From: Lysobacterales bacterium
GTDB taxonomy: Bacteria; Pseudomonadota; Gammaproteobacteria; Xanthomonadales; SZUA-38
Assembly: GCA_028285525.1 (NCBI GenBank)
Contig: JANQOZ010000090.1
Location: forward strand, 83,087-147,086
Direction of reading: 5' to 3'
Length of the DNA: 64,000 nucleotides
Part shown: in pieces, positions 28,179-37,204 of the stretch
How the letters are laid out: each line of letters begins with the position of its first letter
Position numbering within the stretch: position 1 is the stretch's first letter
Notes under the pieces: model-generated
Told to the model about the DNA's origin: nothing
Databases searched by the model: none
Seen by the model: the letters and a program-made list of their open reading frames with translations, nothing else
Position numbers and translations under genes: made by a program

Positions 28179-28213
28179 CAGGTTTCAGACAGCGTGGATT
28201 TCAGGCGGTGCGG

Positions 28214-30256
28214 CTACTTGCCCCCAGCAGCCGCGATGCCTTCCAGCGCAGCCACCTCGAGATGAAAGGCTCCCGGGTTCTTGTCCCCAAGCAGAATGCC
28301 GATCTGACCAATGCGTTCAGCGACAACCGGCCCCGCCTGAGGCACGGCACGCCCTCGAAACGTCGGTCGAAAGCGAGCAAAAGGAATATCGACGGTAGTC
28401 CACTCGCTGCTGCTGGCAAATGATGTTCCCCACGACACGCCGTCGAAGCGATTTCCTTCGCGCAGCCTCAGCTGGTAGGCGCGCCCATCACCCCGCACTT
28501 TGATTCGAAGGCCGGTGTATCCCTTCAGTGACTGCGACAGCGGCAGGCGCACGGAGGAAAAGCCGCCGTTGTTTTCCAGCGACAGCGTGCCAGAGAACAC
28601 CGTTAAGCCGTCGTCTTCGGACACAGCACCGGCGGAGCGACCACCCATCACGCCATCATCGACCACAACCCATGGACCGGCGGCGAGGTCCCGCAGGTCC
28701 GCCGAACCCGGCAGCGCGACCAGGCGCGCAATGATGTCCATCGGGTCCTGCGGCTGACTGCTGTCGATCGACACGCTGTGGGGGATTTCGTGGTCGTCAA
28801 GCGGCTCCCAGGAGGCGATCTGCTGATCCAGGACCGCAAGATCGGCGTCAGACGCACCCTGAGGACGGTCGGCGACGCGCTGACGCAGTACTGACTCCGG
28901 TGCGGTGTAGTCGAGGATATTTAGCGGCACGCCGAGAGACTGCGACAGCGCCCAAAAACGCCGCCGCTCCGCCGCGCTTCGAAAGGTGGCGTCGACGATG
29001 ACCGTTCGGCCGGAACGAATGCAGAGCTCCGCCAGCTCGGCCAGCCTTCCGTAAGTCTGCTTGGTCATTTCAGGGCGGTAAAGGCCCTCACCCCATTCCG
29101 CGCCGGCGCGTTGTCTGAGCGGCAGGCCGGCCAGGCGCTTGCGCTCGATATCCGATCGCACGCGTACCGCAGCCAAACCGGCCAGGAGCTGCGCGCTCCC
29201 GTAAGATTTTCCGCTGCCGGACATGCCGCGGGTCAGCACGATCCGCGGTGATCGGCTGCGCACAAACCGCTCGGCGAGCGTCAGGTGCTGCATGACGCCG
29301 CGCTGGCAGTCATCCAGCAAACCCGGTTCGCGCTCCTGGCCCGCTCTGATGGCGTCAACCTTGGCGCGGACGGTTGCCCGGTAGGCCAGATAAAAATCGA
29401 GCACGGTCAGCCCTTCGTAGTCACCGCTGCTTTCCAGATAGCGGTTCAAAAGCCGGAGCGCGAGATCGTCGCGGTTGCGGTAGGCAAGATCCATCACCGC
29501 GAACGCTACGTCGTTCATGACGTCGATCTGCCGCAGCGCCGGCGAGAACTCGATGCAGTCGAAAGCCACCGGTTCGTCATTAAGCCAGGCGAGGTTTCTT
29601 AGATGGAGGTCGCCGTGGACGTCCCTCACAAAGCCGTCAGCCGCTCGCTCGACAAGCCGCTGCTTCAGGCCGCTCACGCGTTCGTTCAGCCAGGCGTCCA
29701 GGTTGGCCAATTCCTGCCCGTTTTGCCACGGCCCGGACGTTTCCTGGAGGACCCGAAGATTGTCCAAAAAGGGCTGCAGCGCAGCGTCAGCCGGATCTGG
29801 CTGGCTGCAGCTCTCAGCGCCGGCATGAAACTCAGCGATCCAGTCGGCCACGGCGTCGACCTTGTCGGCCGACAGCGCCCCGTCGGTCAGCACGTTGTCC
29901 AGCTGCGCGGACTGGTCGAACTGCCGCATTTTGACCGCGTACTCAAAAACGCCCAGATCGCTGCCAGGCCTAGGATCGTCTTTCGTGCCGCCGATCGGAA
30001 TGACATCCAGGTAGAGCTGCGGCGCCATGCGTCGGTTCAGGCGAAGCTCCTCCCGGCAGAAGTGCCGACGAGCGTCGAGCGTACTGAAGTCCAGAAAGCC
30101 CAGATTCACGGATTTTTTGAGCTTGTAGGCGAAATCACCCGTCAGGATCACAAACGAGATATGTGTCTCGATGACGTCGATCTTGCCGACCGGATGAGGC
30201 CACGCCGCAGGCCGCAAGAGACGATCGATCCAGGCGTATTCGTAAGCTCTGCTCAT
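28214..30256 (-). CDS. Fusion: APH-like kinase + P-loop kinase + CIA30 domain
   Basis: The protein has 680 residues. Residues 1-330 form an aminoglycoside-phosphotransferase-like domain with catalytic VHGDLHLRN (Asp216) and metal-binding FDCIEF (Asp233). Residues 335-510 form a P-loop kinase with Walker A RGMSGSGKSYG (344-351) and a TVIVDATF segment. This pair is a known bacterial two-domain family of unknown substrate. Residues from about 526 to 672 (VVVDDGVMGGRSAG, then YQLRLR and VDIPFARFRPTFRG) match the CIA30/NDUFAF1 fold, a beta-sandwich known from complex I assembly factors. The continuous frame shows no frameshift. Fusion of the three is unusual to me. The ATG at 30254-30256 follows GGGGG. 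Confidence 0.85.
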   Translation of the reverse strand: MSRAYEYAWIDRLLRPAAWPHPVGKIDVIETHISFVILTGDFAYKLKKSVNLGFLDFSTLDARRHFCREELRLNRRMAPQLYLDVIPIGGTKDDPRPGSDLGVFEYAVKMRQFDQSAQLDNVLTDGALSADKVDAVADWIAEFHAGAESCSQPDPADAALQPFLDNLRVLQETSGPWQNGQELANLDAWLNERVSGLKQRLVERAADGFVRDVHGDLHLRNLAWLNDEPVAFDCIEFSPALRQIDVMNDVAFAVMDLAYRNRDDLALRLLNRYLESSGDYEGLTVLDFYLAYRATVRAKVDAIRAGQEREPGLLDDCQRGVMQHLTLAERFVRSRSPRIVLTRGMSGSGKSYGSAQLLAGLAAVRVRSDIERKRLAGLPLRQRAGAEWGEGLYRPEMTKQTYGRLAELAELCIRSGRTVIVDATFRSAAERRRFWALSQSLGVPLNILDYTAPESVLRQRVADRPQGASDADLAVLDQQIASWEPLDDHEIPHSVSIDSSQPQDPMDIIARLVALPGSADLRDLAAGPWVVVDDGVMGGRSAGAVSEDDGLTVFSGTLSLENNGGFSSVRLPLSQSLKGYTGLRIKVRGDGRAYQLRLREGNRFDGVSWGTSFASSSEWTTVDIPFARFRPTFRGRAVPQAGPVVAERIGQIGILLGDKNPGAFHLEVAALEGIAAAGGK

Positions 30257-30420
30257 GAGACCCCCATGATCGCGTCAGGACGGGCGCTGTCAACGTTACG
30301 GGGACGCTCCAGGCGGCTCAGTGCCGCCGGGTACGACATCATCAAGGATGTAGAGACGACCGACGGCCAGATGGGTTAACCTTCGCACCGCCGGGCCGGC
30401 TGCGGAATCTGAAACCCACC

Positions 30421-31395
30421 ATGAGCGGACTACTTGCATTACTGGACGACGTGAGCGCCATCGCCAAGGTGGCGGCTGCGTCGGTGGATGATGTGCTCGG
30501 CCAGGCGGCGAAGGCCGGTGCCAAGGCCGCGGGCGCCGTGATCGATGACGCTGCGGTCACGCCGCAGTACGTCGATGGCTTCGACGCCAGCCGCGAGCTG
30601 CCCATCGTCTGGAAGATCGCGCGGGGATCGATCCGCAACAAGCTGCTGATTCTGCTTCCTGCGGGCATGCTGCTGTCGATCTTTGCCCCCTGGGCGATCA
30701 ATCCGCTGCTGATGCTCGGGGGCGCCTACCTGTGTTTCGAAGGTGCCGAAAAGGTATTCCACGCGCTGTTCCCGCACCGCGACAAGCACGTCGAACAGGA
30801 TCATGCGGTCGGCAATCCCGCACACCTCGAGGAAACCCGCGTGGCGGGCGCAATCAAGACCGACTTCATTTTGTCGGCGGAGATCATGACCATCGCTTTG
30901 GCCGCGATCCCCGGTGACAACCTCTGGCTTCAGGGGGCAACGCTGGCGGTGGTGGCGATCGGCATTACGGTCATCGTGTATGGCGGGGTTGCGGCGATCG
31001 TCAAGGCAGACGACCTCGGGCTTTTGATGAGCCTCAAAGGCCGCTTCGCGGCTACGCGTGCTGTCGGACGGCGGATCGTCAAAGGCATGCCGGCATTTCT
31101 GGTTGTGTTATCGGGCGTGGGTACCGCGGCCATGCTCTGGGTTGGCGGCGCGATTGTCCTGCACGGCATGGAAACGCTCGGACTGTCGCTGCCGGGACAC
31201 CTGATTCATGACTGGGCCGACGCGGCGGCTGCAGCAACGCCTGCGGCCAGCGGTGCGGTGGGCTGGCTGGTGACGGCCGCGTGCAGCGGCATCTTCGGAC
31301 TGCTCCTCGGGCTCCTGCTGATTCCGCTGGCGACCCGCGTGCTCATTCCGGGGTACCAGCTAATCAAAAAACCGTTCACCCGCAACCCGTCCTAG
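30421..31395 (+). CDS. DUF808 family inner-membrane protein (YedI-like)
   Basis: This 324-residue protein starts MSGLLALLDDVSAIAKVAAA and contains DDAAVTPQYVDGF and ARGSIRNKLLILLP, all characteristic of DUF808/YedI. About six to seven hydrophobic segments are present (for example IALAAIPGDNLWLQGATLAV and AMLWVGGAIVLHGM). Function in the family is unknown. It is divergent from the preceding kinase fusion and appears monocistronic, or leads weakly into the isochorismatase gene 91 bp downstream. Confidence 0.92.
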   Translation: MSGLLALLDDVSAIAKVAAASVDDVLGQAAKAGAKAAGAVIDDAAVTPQYVDGFDASRELPIVWKIARGSIRNKLLILLPAGMLLSIFAPWAINPLLMLGGAYLCFEGAEKVFHALFPHRDKHVEQDHAVGNPAHLEETRVAGAIKTDFILSAEIMTIALAAIPGDNLWLQGATLAVVAIGITVIVYGGVAAIVKADDLGLLMSLKGRFAATRAVGRRIVKGMPAFLVVLSGVGTAAMLWVGGAIVLHGMETLGLSLPGHLIHDWADAAAAATPAASGAVGWLVTAACSGIFGLLLGLLLIPLATRVLIPGYQLIKKPFTRNPS

Positions 31396-31486
31396 CCGGT
31401 GCCCTGTTGGGCTGACCATCGCCGCTGGCGCGCGGGGAAAACGGCTATACTGCCTCGCCCCAGCGCCAGCACCCGGAACGAGACCC

Positions 31487-32164
31487 ATGAGCCAGCAGCA
31501 TCCGACCTTTATTGACGAATTCACGCGTCGTGTCGAGATTCGGCCAGACAACACCGCCCTGCTGGTGGTTGATATGCAGAACGCCACCGGGAACCCCGAG
31601 CTGGGCCTGGGCAGGCTGCTGGCGGAACGGGGCGCGCGGGAATCTTCAGCCTACCGCTTTGAGCGCATTGAGCACCTGCTGGTGCCCAACATTCAAAAGC
31701 TCGCTGCGGCCTGCCGTCAGGTCGGAGCCCCGGTGATCTATATCACCTACGGTTCGGAACTCGAAGACTACAGCGACATGCCGGCCCACATGGTCGGGAT
31801 CGTCAGGGCAACCAACAACCGGGCGGGCCTGCCCGAACACGAGATTGTTGACGCGCTTGCGCCTGAGCCGGGAGAGCTGGTGATCAACAAAAAGACCATG
31901 GGCGCCTTCAGCTCAACCGGCATCGACGCCAACCTGCGGGCCCTCGGCATCGAAACGGTGCTGATGGTGGGTGTTTCCACCAACAACTGCGTCGCCATGA
32001 CGGCGATGGAGGCCTGTGATCACCAGTACGGCGTGGTGGTCATCAGCGACGCCACCGGCACCGACAGCGATCAGATGCAGAACGCGACGCTGACCATGCT
32101 TCGACGCCTCTGGGGCCGGGTGAACACCACCGACGAGGTCATTGCCGAGCTGACCGCAAAGTGA
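31487..32164 (+). CDS. Cysteine hydrolase, isochorismatase family
   Basis: This 225-residue cytoplasmic enzyme carries the isochorismatase-like triad: Asp29 (LLVVDMQNA), Lys136 (VINKKTMGAF) and Cys168 (VSTNNCVA). Members include nicotinamidase, N-carbamoylsarcosine amidase and ureidoacrylate/biuret-type amidohydrolases, so an amide or carbamoyl substrate is likely. A TATACT -10-like sequence lies 36 bp upstream (31446-31451) with no clear -35. The stop overlaps the GTG of the following CoA-transferase gene (GTGA), so the two act in one operon and perhaps one degradative pathway. Confidence 0.88.
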   Translation: MSQQHPTFIDEFTRRVEIRPDNTALLVVDMQNATGNPELGLGRLLAERGARESSAYRFERIEHLLVPNIQKLAAACRQVGAPVIYITYGSELEDYSDMPAHMVGIVRATNNRAGLPEHEIVDALAPEPGELVINKKTMGAFSSTGIDANLRALGIETVLMVGVSTNNCVAMTAMEACDHQYGVVVISDATGTDSDQMQNATLTMLRRLWGRVNTTDEVIAELTAK

Positions 32165-33306
32165 AGCTCGAAGGTCTGCGGGTCGTTGACCTGTCGCTGT
32201 TTCTGCCCGGGCCGTTTCTCACCCTGATGCTGGCGGATCATGGCGCTGAGGTCATCAAGGTGGAGCCGCCCGGCGGCGATCCCAGCCGGCAGATCGGTCA
32301 GCAGCAGGCCGGGCAGTCCGTGTTTTACCGCAACGCCAATCGCGGCAAAAAAAGTGTGGTACTCAACCTCAAGTCGGACGCCGGCCGCCAGGCGCTGCTG
32401 GACCTCTGCGCATCAGCCGACGTGTTTGTCGAGGGCTTTCGGCCCGGCGTGGTCGAGCGCCTGGGGGCCGACTACGAAACGATTCGAGCGCGGCGCCCGG
32501 ACATCGTCTACTGCTCGGTCAGCGCTTTTGGCCAGAGCGGCCCCTACCGCGATCGGCCGGCCCATGACCTGGCCAACCAGAGCCTGGCGGGCTTCGTCGC
32601 GATGAACGTCGGCAGTGACGGCCGGCCGGCGATGCCGGCGATTCCCGCCGCTGACCTGGCGGCGGCCCACATGGGGCTGGCGGCTGTGCTGATGGCCCTC
32701 TACCGGCGCACCAGCACGGGCCAAGGTGACTACGTCGACATCGCCATGCAGGATTCGCTGCTGGCCTGGGCGCCGAACGTGCTCGGGCCGGTCTTTGCTG
32801 AAAACCGCTCGCCGAGACCGGGGCTTGAACGAACGCTGGGCGGCGCCGCCTTTTATCAGGTCTACGAGACGGCTGACCGCCGCTACCTGAGCCTCGCCGG
32901 CCAGGAGCCAAAATTTGTCCGCAATCTGTTGACCGAGCTTGGCCGCATGGACCTGTTTGAGCTGTGCGAGCAAGGACCAGGCGCTCATCAGGAGCCGGTC
33001 GTCGAATTTCTTCAGTCGGTGTTTGCCACGAAAACCCAGGACGAATGGAACCGCTGGTTTGCCGATCGGGATATCTGCTACGCCCCGGTGCTGTCACTCC
33101 GGGAGGCCCACGAAGATCCCCATGCCCAGGCCCGCGGCATGTGCCTGACCGACGACGCCGGACTGCGCCACGTGGGCAATCCGATGCACTTTCAGTATGA
33201 GCCGGCGGAGCTCGATTTTTCCGTGGCCGACTTCGGCGAACACACTGAGGCGGTGTTCACGAAACTGGGTTACTCCGACCAGCAGCTTAAGGCTCTGCTG
33301 AACTAG
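32161..33306 (+). CDS. CaiB/BaiF-type (family III) CoA-transferase
   Basis: This 381-residue protein begins at GTG 32161 inside the previous stop. Family features are LRVVDLSLFLPGPFLTLMLADHGAEVIKVEPP at the N-terminus (residues 6-37) and NRGKKSVVLNLKSDAGR, followed by ASADVFVEGFRPG. AHDLANQSLAGF precedes the probable catalytic Asp165 (PAADLAAAHMG), comparable to Asp169 of formyl-CoA transferase. It should move CoA between carboxylic acids. Coupling to an amidohydrolase suggests catabolism of an amide to an acid and then a thioester. Its stop shares a CTAG with the convergent cytochrome gene. Confidence 0.92.
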   Translation: MKLEGLRVVDLSLFLPGPFLTLMLADHGAEVIKVEPPGGDPSRQIGQQQAGQSVFYRNANRGKKSVVLNLKSDAGRQALLDLCASADVFVEGFRPGVVERLGADYETIRARRPDIVYCSVSAFGQSGPYRDRPAHDLANQSLAGFVAMNVGSDGRPAMPAIPAADLAAAHMGLAAVLMALYRRTSTGQGDYVDIAMQDSLLAWAPNVLGPVFAENRSPRPGLERTLGGAAFYQVYETADRRYLSLAGQEPKFVRNLLTELGRMDLFELCEQGPGAHQEPVVEFLQSVFATKTQDEWNRWFADRDICYAPVLSLREAHEDPHAQARGMCLTDDAGLRHVGNPMHFQYEPAELDFSVADFGEHTEAVFTKLGYSDQQLKALLN

Positions 33307-34241
33307 TCGAAGTCAGGGTTGCTCCATCCGGCCGGCGCCTGAAGCTCTTCCGGCGGCTGCAGCCGCGAAACGTAGTCCATCACGGCGCTGATGTCCCGAT
33401 CGTCGAATCCCTGAATCTGGGCCACCATCTCTTCGTTCGAGTTGCGTCGTTTGCCGTCGCGAATCCACTCAAACTGGCGAACCAGGTAGCGATAGTGCTG
33501 CGCCTGGATGCGGGGTACCAGCTCCGCGTTGTTGCCCTCCCCGTTTGCGCCGTGGCATTCGGCGCAGTAGTCGGTGTAGAGCGCCTCGCCGGCCGCCAGG
33601 TTGTCGCCGGGGCCTTTTCCGTTCCCGACGCTGATCTCCAGACTGTCGATATAGCCGGCTACGTCAGCGATCGCCTGCGGTCCACCGATGGCCTCCGGGC
33701 TGGCATACGGGATCATGACCACCGAGTCGCGGTTGGCCGAGCGGAAGTCCGCAAGCTGGCGAATCACCACGCGCTTATGCTGGCCGGCAATCTGCGGCAC
33801 GCCCCCGCGAGCACGCCCCCAGCCTTCGGGCTGATGGCACGCTGCACACTGACGGTAAATGGCCAGGCCGTTCTTGAGATCCGGGGTCAGCGCCATAGCC
33901 TTGTCGTATTCTTTTTCGGCGGCGCTGCGGAGCTCTTCCTGGGAAATCTCGGCGATCTCTTCCACCGACGCGTCCTTGGGGATTTCCAGGGTCTTGAAGC
34001 AGTAGTCCAGCGATCGGCGGGCCCGGGTTTCCATGCCCATGTGGTAAAGCTTCATGGCGTAACCGTACTGCTGCCGACAGGAGTTGATGGCACTGGGCAT
34101 CACCCGACCGGGGTTGCTGCGCAGGGCTTCCTCCACGCGTTCCAGGTCATCATCAAAGTTTCGGACTTCCTCCTCAGCGACCGTTGGCCAGGCCAGCGTC
34201 AGGAATACCGTGGCGCCAAGTGCAAAAATTGCTGATCTCAT
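33303..34241 (-). CDS. Diheme cytochrome c (c4/c553-like), periplasmic
   Basis: This 312-residue protein has a signal peptide (IFALGATVFLTLAWPTVA). An unusual helical region of about 100 residues follows, then two class I cytochrome c domains. Haem-binding CxxCH motifs are CAACH (132-136) and CAECH (226-230). Likely axial methionines are Met176 (VVMIPYA) and Met272. The two-domain arrangement is that of cytochrome c4, an electron carrier to terminal oxidases; the N-terminal extension is extra. GGGAGA precedes the ATG. It could accept electrons from the quinoprotein pathway, but nothing links them directly. Confidence 0.9.
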   Translation of the reverse strand: MRSAIFALGATVFLTLAWPTVAEEEVRNFDDDLERVEEALRSNPGRVMPSAINSCRQQYGYAMKLYHMGMETRARRSLDYCFKTLEIPKDASVEEIAEISQEELRSAAEKEYDKAMALTPDLKNGLAIYRQCAACHQPEGWGRARGGVPQIAGQHKRVVIRQLADFRSANRDSVVMIPYASPEAIGGPQAIADVAGYIDSLEISVGNGKGPGDNLAAGEALYTDYCAECHGANGEGNNAELVPRIQAQHYRYLVRQFEWIRDGKRRNSNEEMVAQIQGFDDRDISAVMDYVSRLQPPEELQAPAGWSNPDFD

Positions 34242-34426
34242 CGAGCGTCTCCCGTAACCGGTTAGGCAACCCCAGGATCATTAGACACCCGTAAACCCCG
34301 GCGCCGTATCGGGAAAAGCCGAAATCCCGAGGCAGCCCGTACCGCAACGGTTGGCCTGTTTCGGGGAGGATGCTCGGAAACTACGTATAGACGGCGCTGC
34401 TGCTCTGCATGCGAGCAGTCAGCCCC

Positions 34427-35647
34427 TCAGCGGGCGTGAACGGTTACCGCTTCACCGATCTGGTTCATGATGTCGCGCAGCCGGTCATAGTCGGGGTGGC
34501 GCACACGCATCCAGGCGTTGGCCATGTAGCCGGCCTCCACCGGCTGTGTCGGTGTGCCGGCCGGCGGCAGGTGCGCCGCCACGATGTGTTCGCCGAAATG
34601 CCGCTGAACCGCTTCCACGCCCGAATAACCGGTGATGTGTCCGTCACATTCCGGCCGCAGCGCGATCATGCCGGCACTGTAGCGACGGGACGGCGGCGTG
34701 TGGCCCGTTCCGTGCACCAGCGCGTGGGCCCACTCAAAATAGAGGTCAAAATCGTTGGCCGTGTTGTAGACGTCCCACTGCCCCACCCCCGGCGGTCGGC
34801 AGCCGATTTCGGAGAACTTGAGACCCTTGGGCCCGGCGAACCACTCCATGTGCGTTGCCGAGGTGCCGATACCGAGCACCTGGTTCACCTTCCGGGCCAT
34901 CGCGCGAACCTCGCCATAACCTTCGGCATCCAGTCGGTTGGTGGTCACCATCTGCGGCGATATCCAGCGCTCGCGCATCGCCTCAAGAACGTTCGGGTAG
35001 TAGTGGGTGATGAACTCGTGCACCACCTCACCGTTCACCGTGAGCGTATCCAGATAGCCCTCGTGTCCCTCGATAAACTCTTCGACGGCCACCGCCTGCC
35101 CGCTGGCCACGCCGCACGCCTGAGCAACGCTCGCCAGCTCTTCCCGACTGTTGACCCGGTAGGTGTCGGACGCTCCGGCGCCGGCAGGCGGTTTGATGAT
35201 CAGCGGAAACCCGACCGCGTCGGCAAAATCCACCAGGTCCTGCTCGCTGACCGCGCGGGTCGACTGCGCACAGGGAATGCCCGCCTCCCGCAGGGCCTGC
35301 TTCATCGCCGGCTTGTCCCGACACAGGTACGCCGTATGCGCGCTGGTGCCCGGGATACCGGCAGCCTCGCGGACGGTCGCTGCCGCCATGATGTGAGCTT
35401 CCACCGTCGCCTCGAGCCGATCGACCCACACCGCGCCCTGAATCGCCTTGACGGCTGCGAGCAGCGACGGTTCGTGAACCACAGACTTGACCTGAACGTA
35501 GTCGGTCAGCCAGTGCTTCATCTCGTCAGTCAGGGTGTCTTTCGGCCGCTCGCCGACACCGATGACGTTGGCGCCGGCGGCGTGCAGCGCGCGCACAAAC
35601 TCACGCTGGTTGTACGGAAAGGACGGCTCTACAAAAATGATGTTCAT
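34427..35647 (-). CDS. ATP-grasp ligase A (carboxylate-amine ligase type)
   Basis: The protein has 406 residues. The N-terminal pre-ATP-grasp domain (MNIIFVEPSFPYNQREFVRAL, residues 1-21) is followed by the ATP-grasp core. This has CRDKPAMKQALREAGIP, FPLIIKPPAGAGASDTYRV (nucleotide loop), VEEFIEGHEGYLDTLTVNG, and a metal-binding block FSEIGCRPPG. Such enzymes activate a carboxylate as an acyl-phosphate and join it to an amine or other nucleophile. It is a clear paralogue of the gene at 37205-38422. Its ATG overlaps the glgA stop (ATGA), so it is translated with glycogen synthase. Substrates unknown. Confidence 0.88.
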   Translation of the reverse strand: MNIIFVEPSFPYNQREFVRALHAAGANVIGVGERPKDTLTDEMKHWLTDYVQVKSVVHEPSLLAAVKAIQGAVWVDRLEATVEAHIMAAATVREAAGIPGTSAHTAYLCRDKPAMKQALREAGIPCAQSTRAVSEQDLVDFADAVGFPLIIKPPAGAGASDTYRVNSREELASVAQACGVASGQAVAVEEFIEGHEGYLDTLTVNGEVVHEFITHYYPNVLEAMRERWISPQMVTTNRLDAEGYGEVRAMARKVNQVLGIGTSATHMEWFAGPKGLKFSEIGCRPPGVGQWDVYNTANDFDLYFEWAHALVHGTGHTPPSRRYSAGMIALRPECDGHITGYSGVEAVQRHFGEHIVAAHLPPAGTPTQPVEAGYMANAWMRVRHPDYDRLRDIMNQIGEAVTVHAR

Positions 35648-37098
35648 CCGCGCACCATCAGCTGTCGGTAAAGATCTTCATACTGCGCGCCCTGCCGCTG
35701 CCAGGAAAAATCCTGCGCCATGCCGTTGCGCATGACCTGCATCCACAGGGTTCGATTGGCGTACAGGTCGAGCGCAGTCTCCAGCGCCCAGCGCAGTCCG
35801 GTTTCGTCGTAATCCCGAAAGAGCACGCCCGTACCGGTGCCGCGCTGAGGATTGATCTGCTGCACCGAGTCGGCCAGGCCACCCGTTTCCCGCACCACGG
35901 GAACCGTGCCGTACTTGAGACTGTACATCTGGTTCAGGCCCGAGGGCTCGTAGAGCGACGGCATCAGAAAAAGATCGCTGCCGGCCTCGATCCAGTGCGC
36001 CAGTCGATTGTTGTAGCCACGGTAGAAGCACACCTGACCCGGGAAACGATGCTGAAGCTCACCGAAGAAATGCTCGTAACGCGGCTCGCCGCTGCCCAGT
36101 ACCGCCAGCATCACCGGTCGCCGGGACAGGATTTCCGGCAGCACGCTGTGCAGCAGATCCAGACCCTTTTGTGAGGTCAGGCGCGTCACCATACCCAGCA
36201 GCGGCTGATCGATCTCACCCGTCAGGCCCAGCTCGCTCATCAGGGCCCGCTTGCAGGCGCGCTTGCCCGCCAGCTCCATCGCGGTGTAGTTGAAGGGGAT
36301 CAGCGTGTCGGTTGCCGGGTCCCACTCGTGATGGTCGACACCATTCAGGATGCCCGTCAGCGAGTCGCGGCGCCCCCGCAGGAGGTGCTGCAGGCCCATG
36401 CCGTAGGCGTCCGTCTGAATCTCGCGCGCGTAGCTGGGGCTCACCGTGGTCAGATGATGTGCGTGCAGCAGCGCGGTCTTCAAAAAGTTGATGACGCCGC
36501 TGCGCAGATCATCCTGATGCAGCATGCCCTCAAAGCCGTTCAGATCGAGATCCGGCAGCACGTCACTCGAGAACATCCCCTGGTAGCCGATGTTGTGAAT
36601 CGTCATGATCGAACGGGTCCGCGCGAACAGCTGGTCCCAGGCGTAGATGGTTCGCAGATAGAGCGGGATCAGACCCGTATGCCAGTCGTGGCAATGGAAA
36701 ATGTCGGGCGCAAAGCCCATACGCTGACAGATTTCGGGGCAGGCGCGACACAGCAGAATAAAGCGGCGGTGCTCATCAAAGTGCTGGGTGTAGATCGAGC
36801 CGCGGTGGTACAGATCGGGGCTGCGCAGCAGATAGATGGACAGCCCCGTACCCGGCAGCTGGACCGTGTCCACCGAGTAATGCCCATGGCGCGAGCCGAT
36901 GGAAATCGGCACTTCCTGCAGATAATCCACCGGCACAATGTCCAGCCCGCTGACGTCGATGGTGTCGTAAAACGGCATCACCACCCGCACGTCGTGCCCG
37001 CTGCGCTGCAGATGGAGAGACAGAGCAGCGGAGACGTCGGCCAGGCCGCCGGTTTTGGCCAGCGGGGTAAGCTCAGCAGTCGCCTGAAAAATTTTCAA
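35644..37098 (-). CDS. glgA: Glycogen synthase, ADP-glucose type
   Basis: This 484-residue GT5-family glucosyltransferase is of normal length. The N-terminal KTGGLADV (Lys15) binds ADP-glucose. MPFYDTID, FHCHDWHTGLIPLYL and TIHNIGYQGMF follow, and the C-terminal FLMPSLYEPSGLNQMYSLKYG contains the catalytic E-x7-E element. It extends alpha-1,4-glucan from ADP-glucose supplied by GlgC. It is the first gene of a two-gene minus-strand unit with ATP-grasp ligase A and is divergent from ATP-grasp ligase B. No branching enzyme gene is nearby. Confidence 0.96.
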   Translation of the reverse strand: MKIFQATAELTPLAKTGGLADVSAALSLHLQRSGHDVRVVMPFYDTIDVSGLDIVPVDYLQEVPISIGSRHGHYSVDTVQLPGTGLSIYLLRSPDLYHRGSIYTQHFDEHRRFILLCRACPEICQRMGFAPDIFHCHDWHTGLIPLYLRTIYAWDQLFARTRSIMTIHNIGYQGMFSSDVLPDLDLNGFEGMLHQDDLRSGVINFLKTALLHAHHLTTVSPSYAREIQTDAYGMGLQHLLRGRRDSLTGILNGVDHHEWDPATDTLIPFNYTAMELAGKRACKRALMSELGLTGEIDQPLLGMVTRLTSQKGLDLLHSVLPEILSRRPVMLAVLGSGEPRYEHFFGELQHRFPGQVCFYRGYNNRLAHWIEAGSDLFLMPSLYEPSGLNQMYSLKYGTVPVVRETGGLADSVQQINPQRGTGTGVLFRDYDETGLRWALETALDLYANRTLWMQVMRNGMAQDFSWQRQGAQYEDLYRQLMVRG

Positions 37099-37204
37099 TG
37101 GAACGGTCGCTTCTAGAGAAAAGGAAACCCGGTGGAGGTGCTATTCTACCTCGCCTTCGCGGGCCTGCGGACCCGCTTCCGGCTCAGCAAGGCAGGACAG
37201 TTCG

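Noticed and set aside
31440..31486. TATACT as a full sigma-70 promoter for the isochorismatase gene
   Set aside because: The -10-like hexamer is good but no acceptable -35 lies 16-18 bp upstream, so it is mentioned only in the gene note.
34380..34426. Hairpin CTGCTC...GAGCAG after ATP-grasp ligase A as a terminator
   Set aside because: No run of T follows on the minus strand, so it is not a convincing intrinsic terminator.
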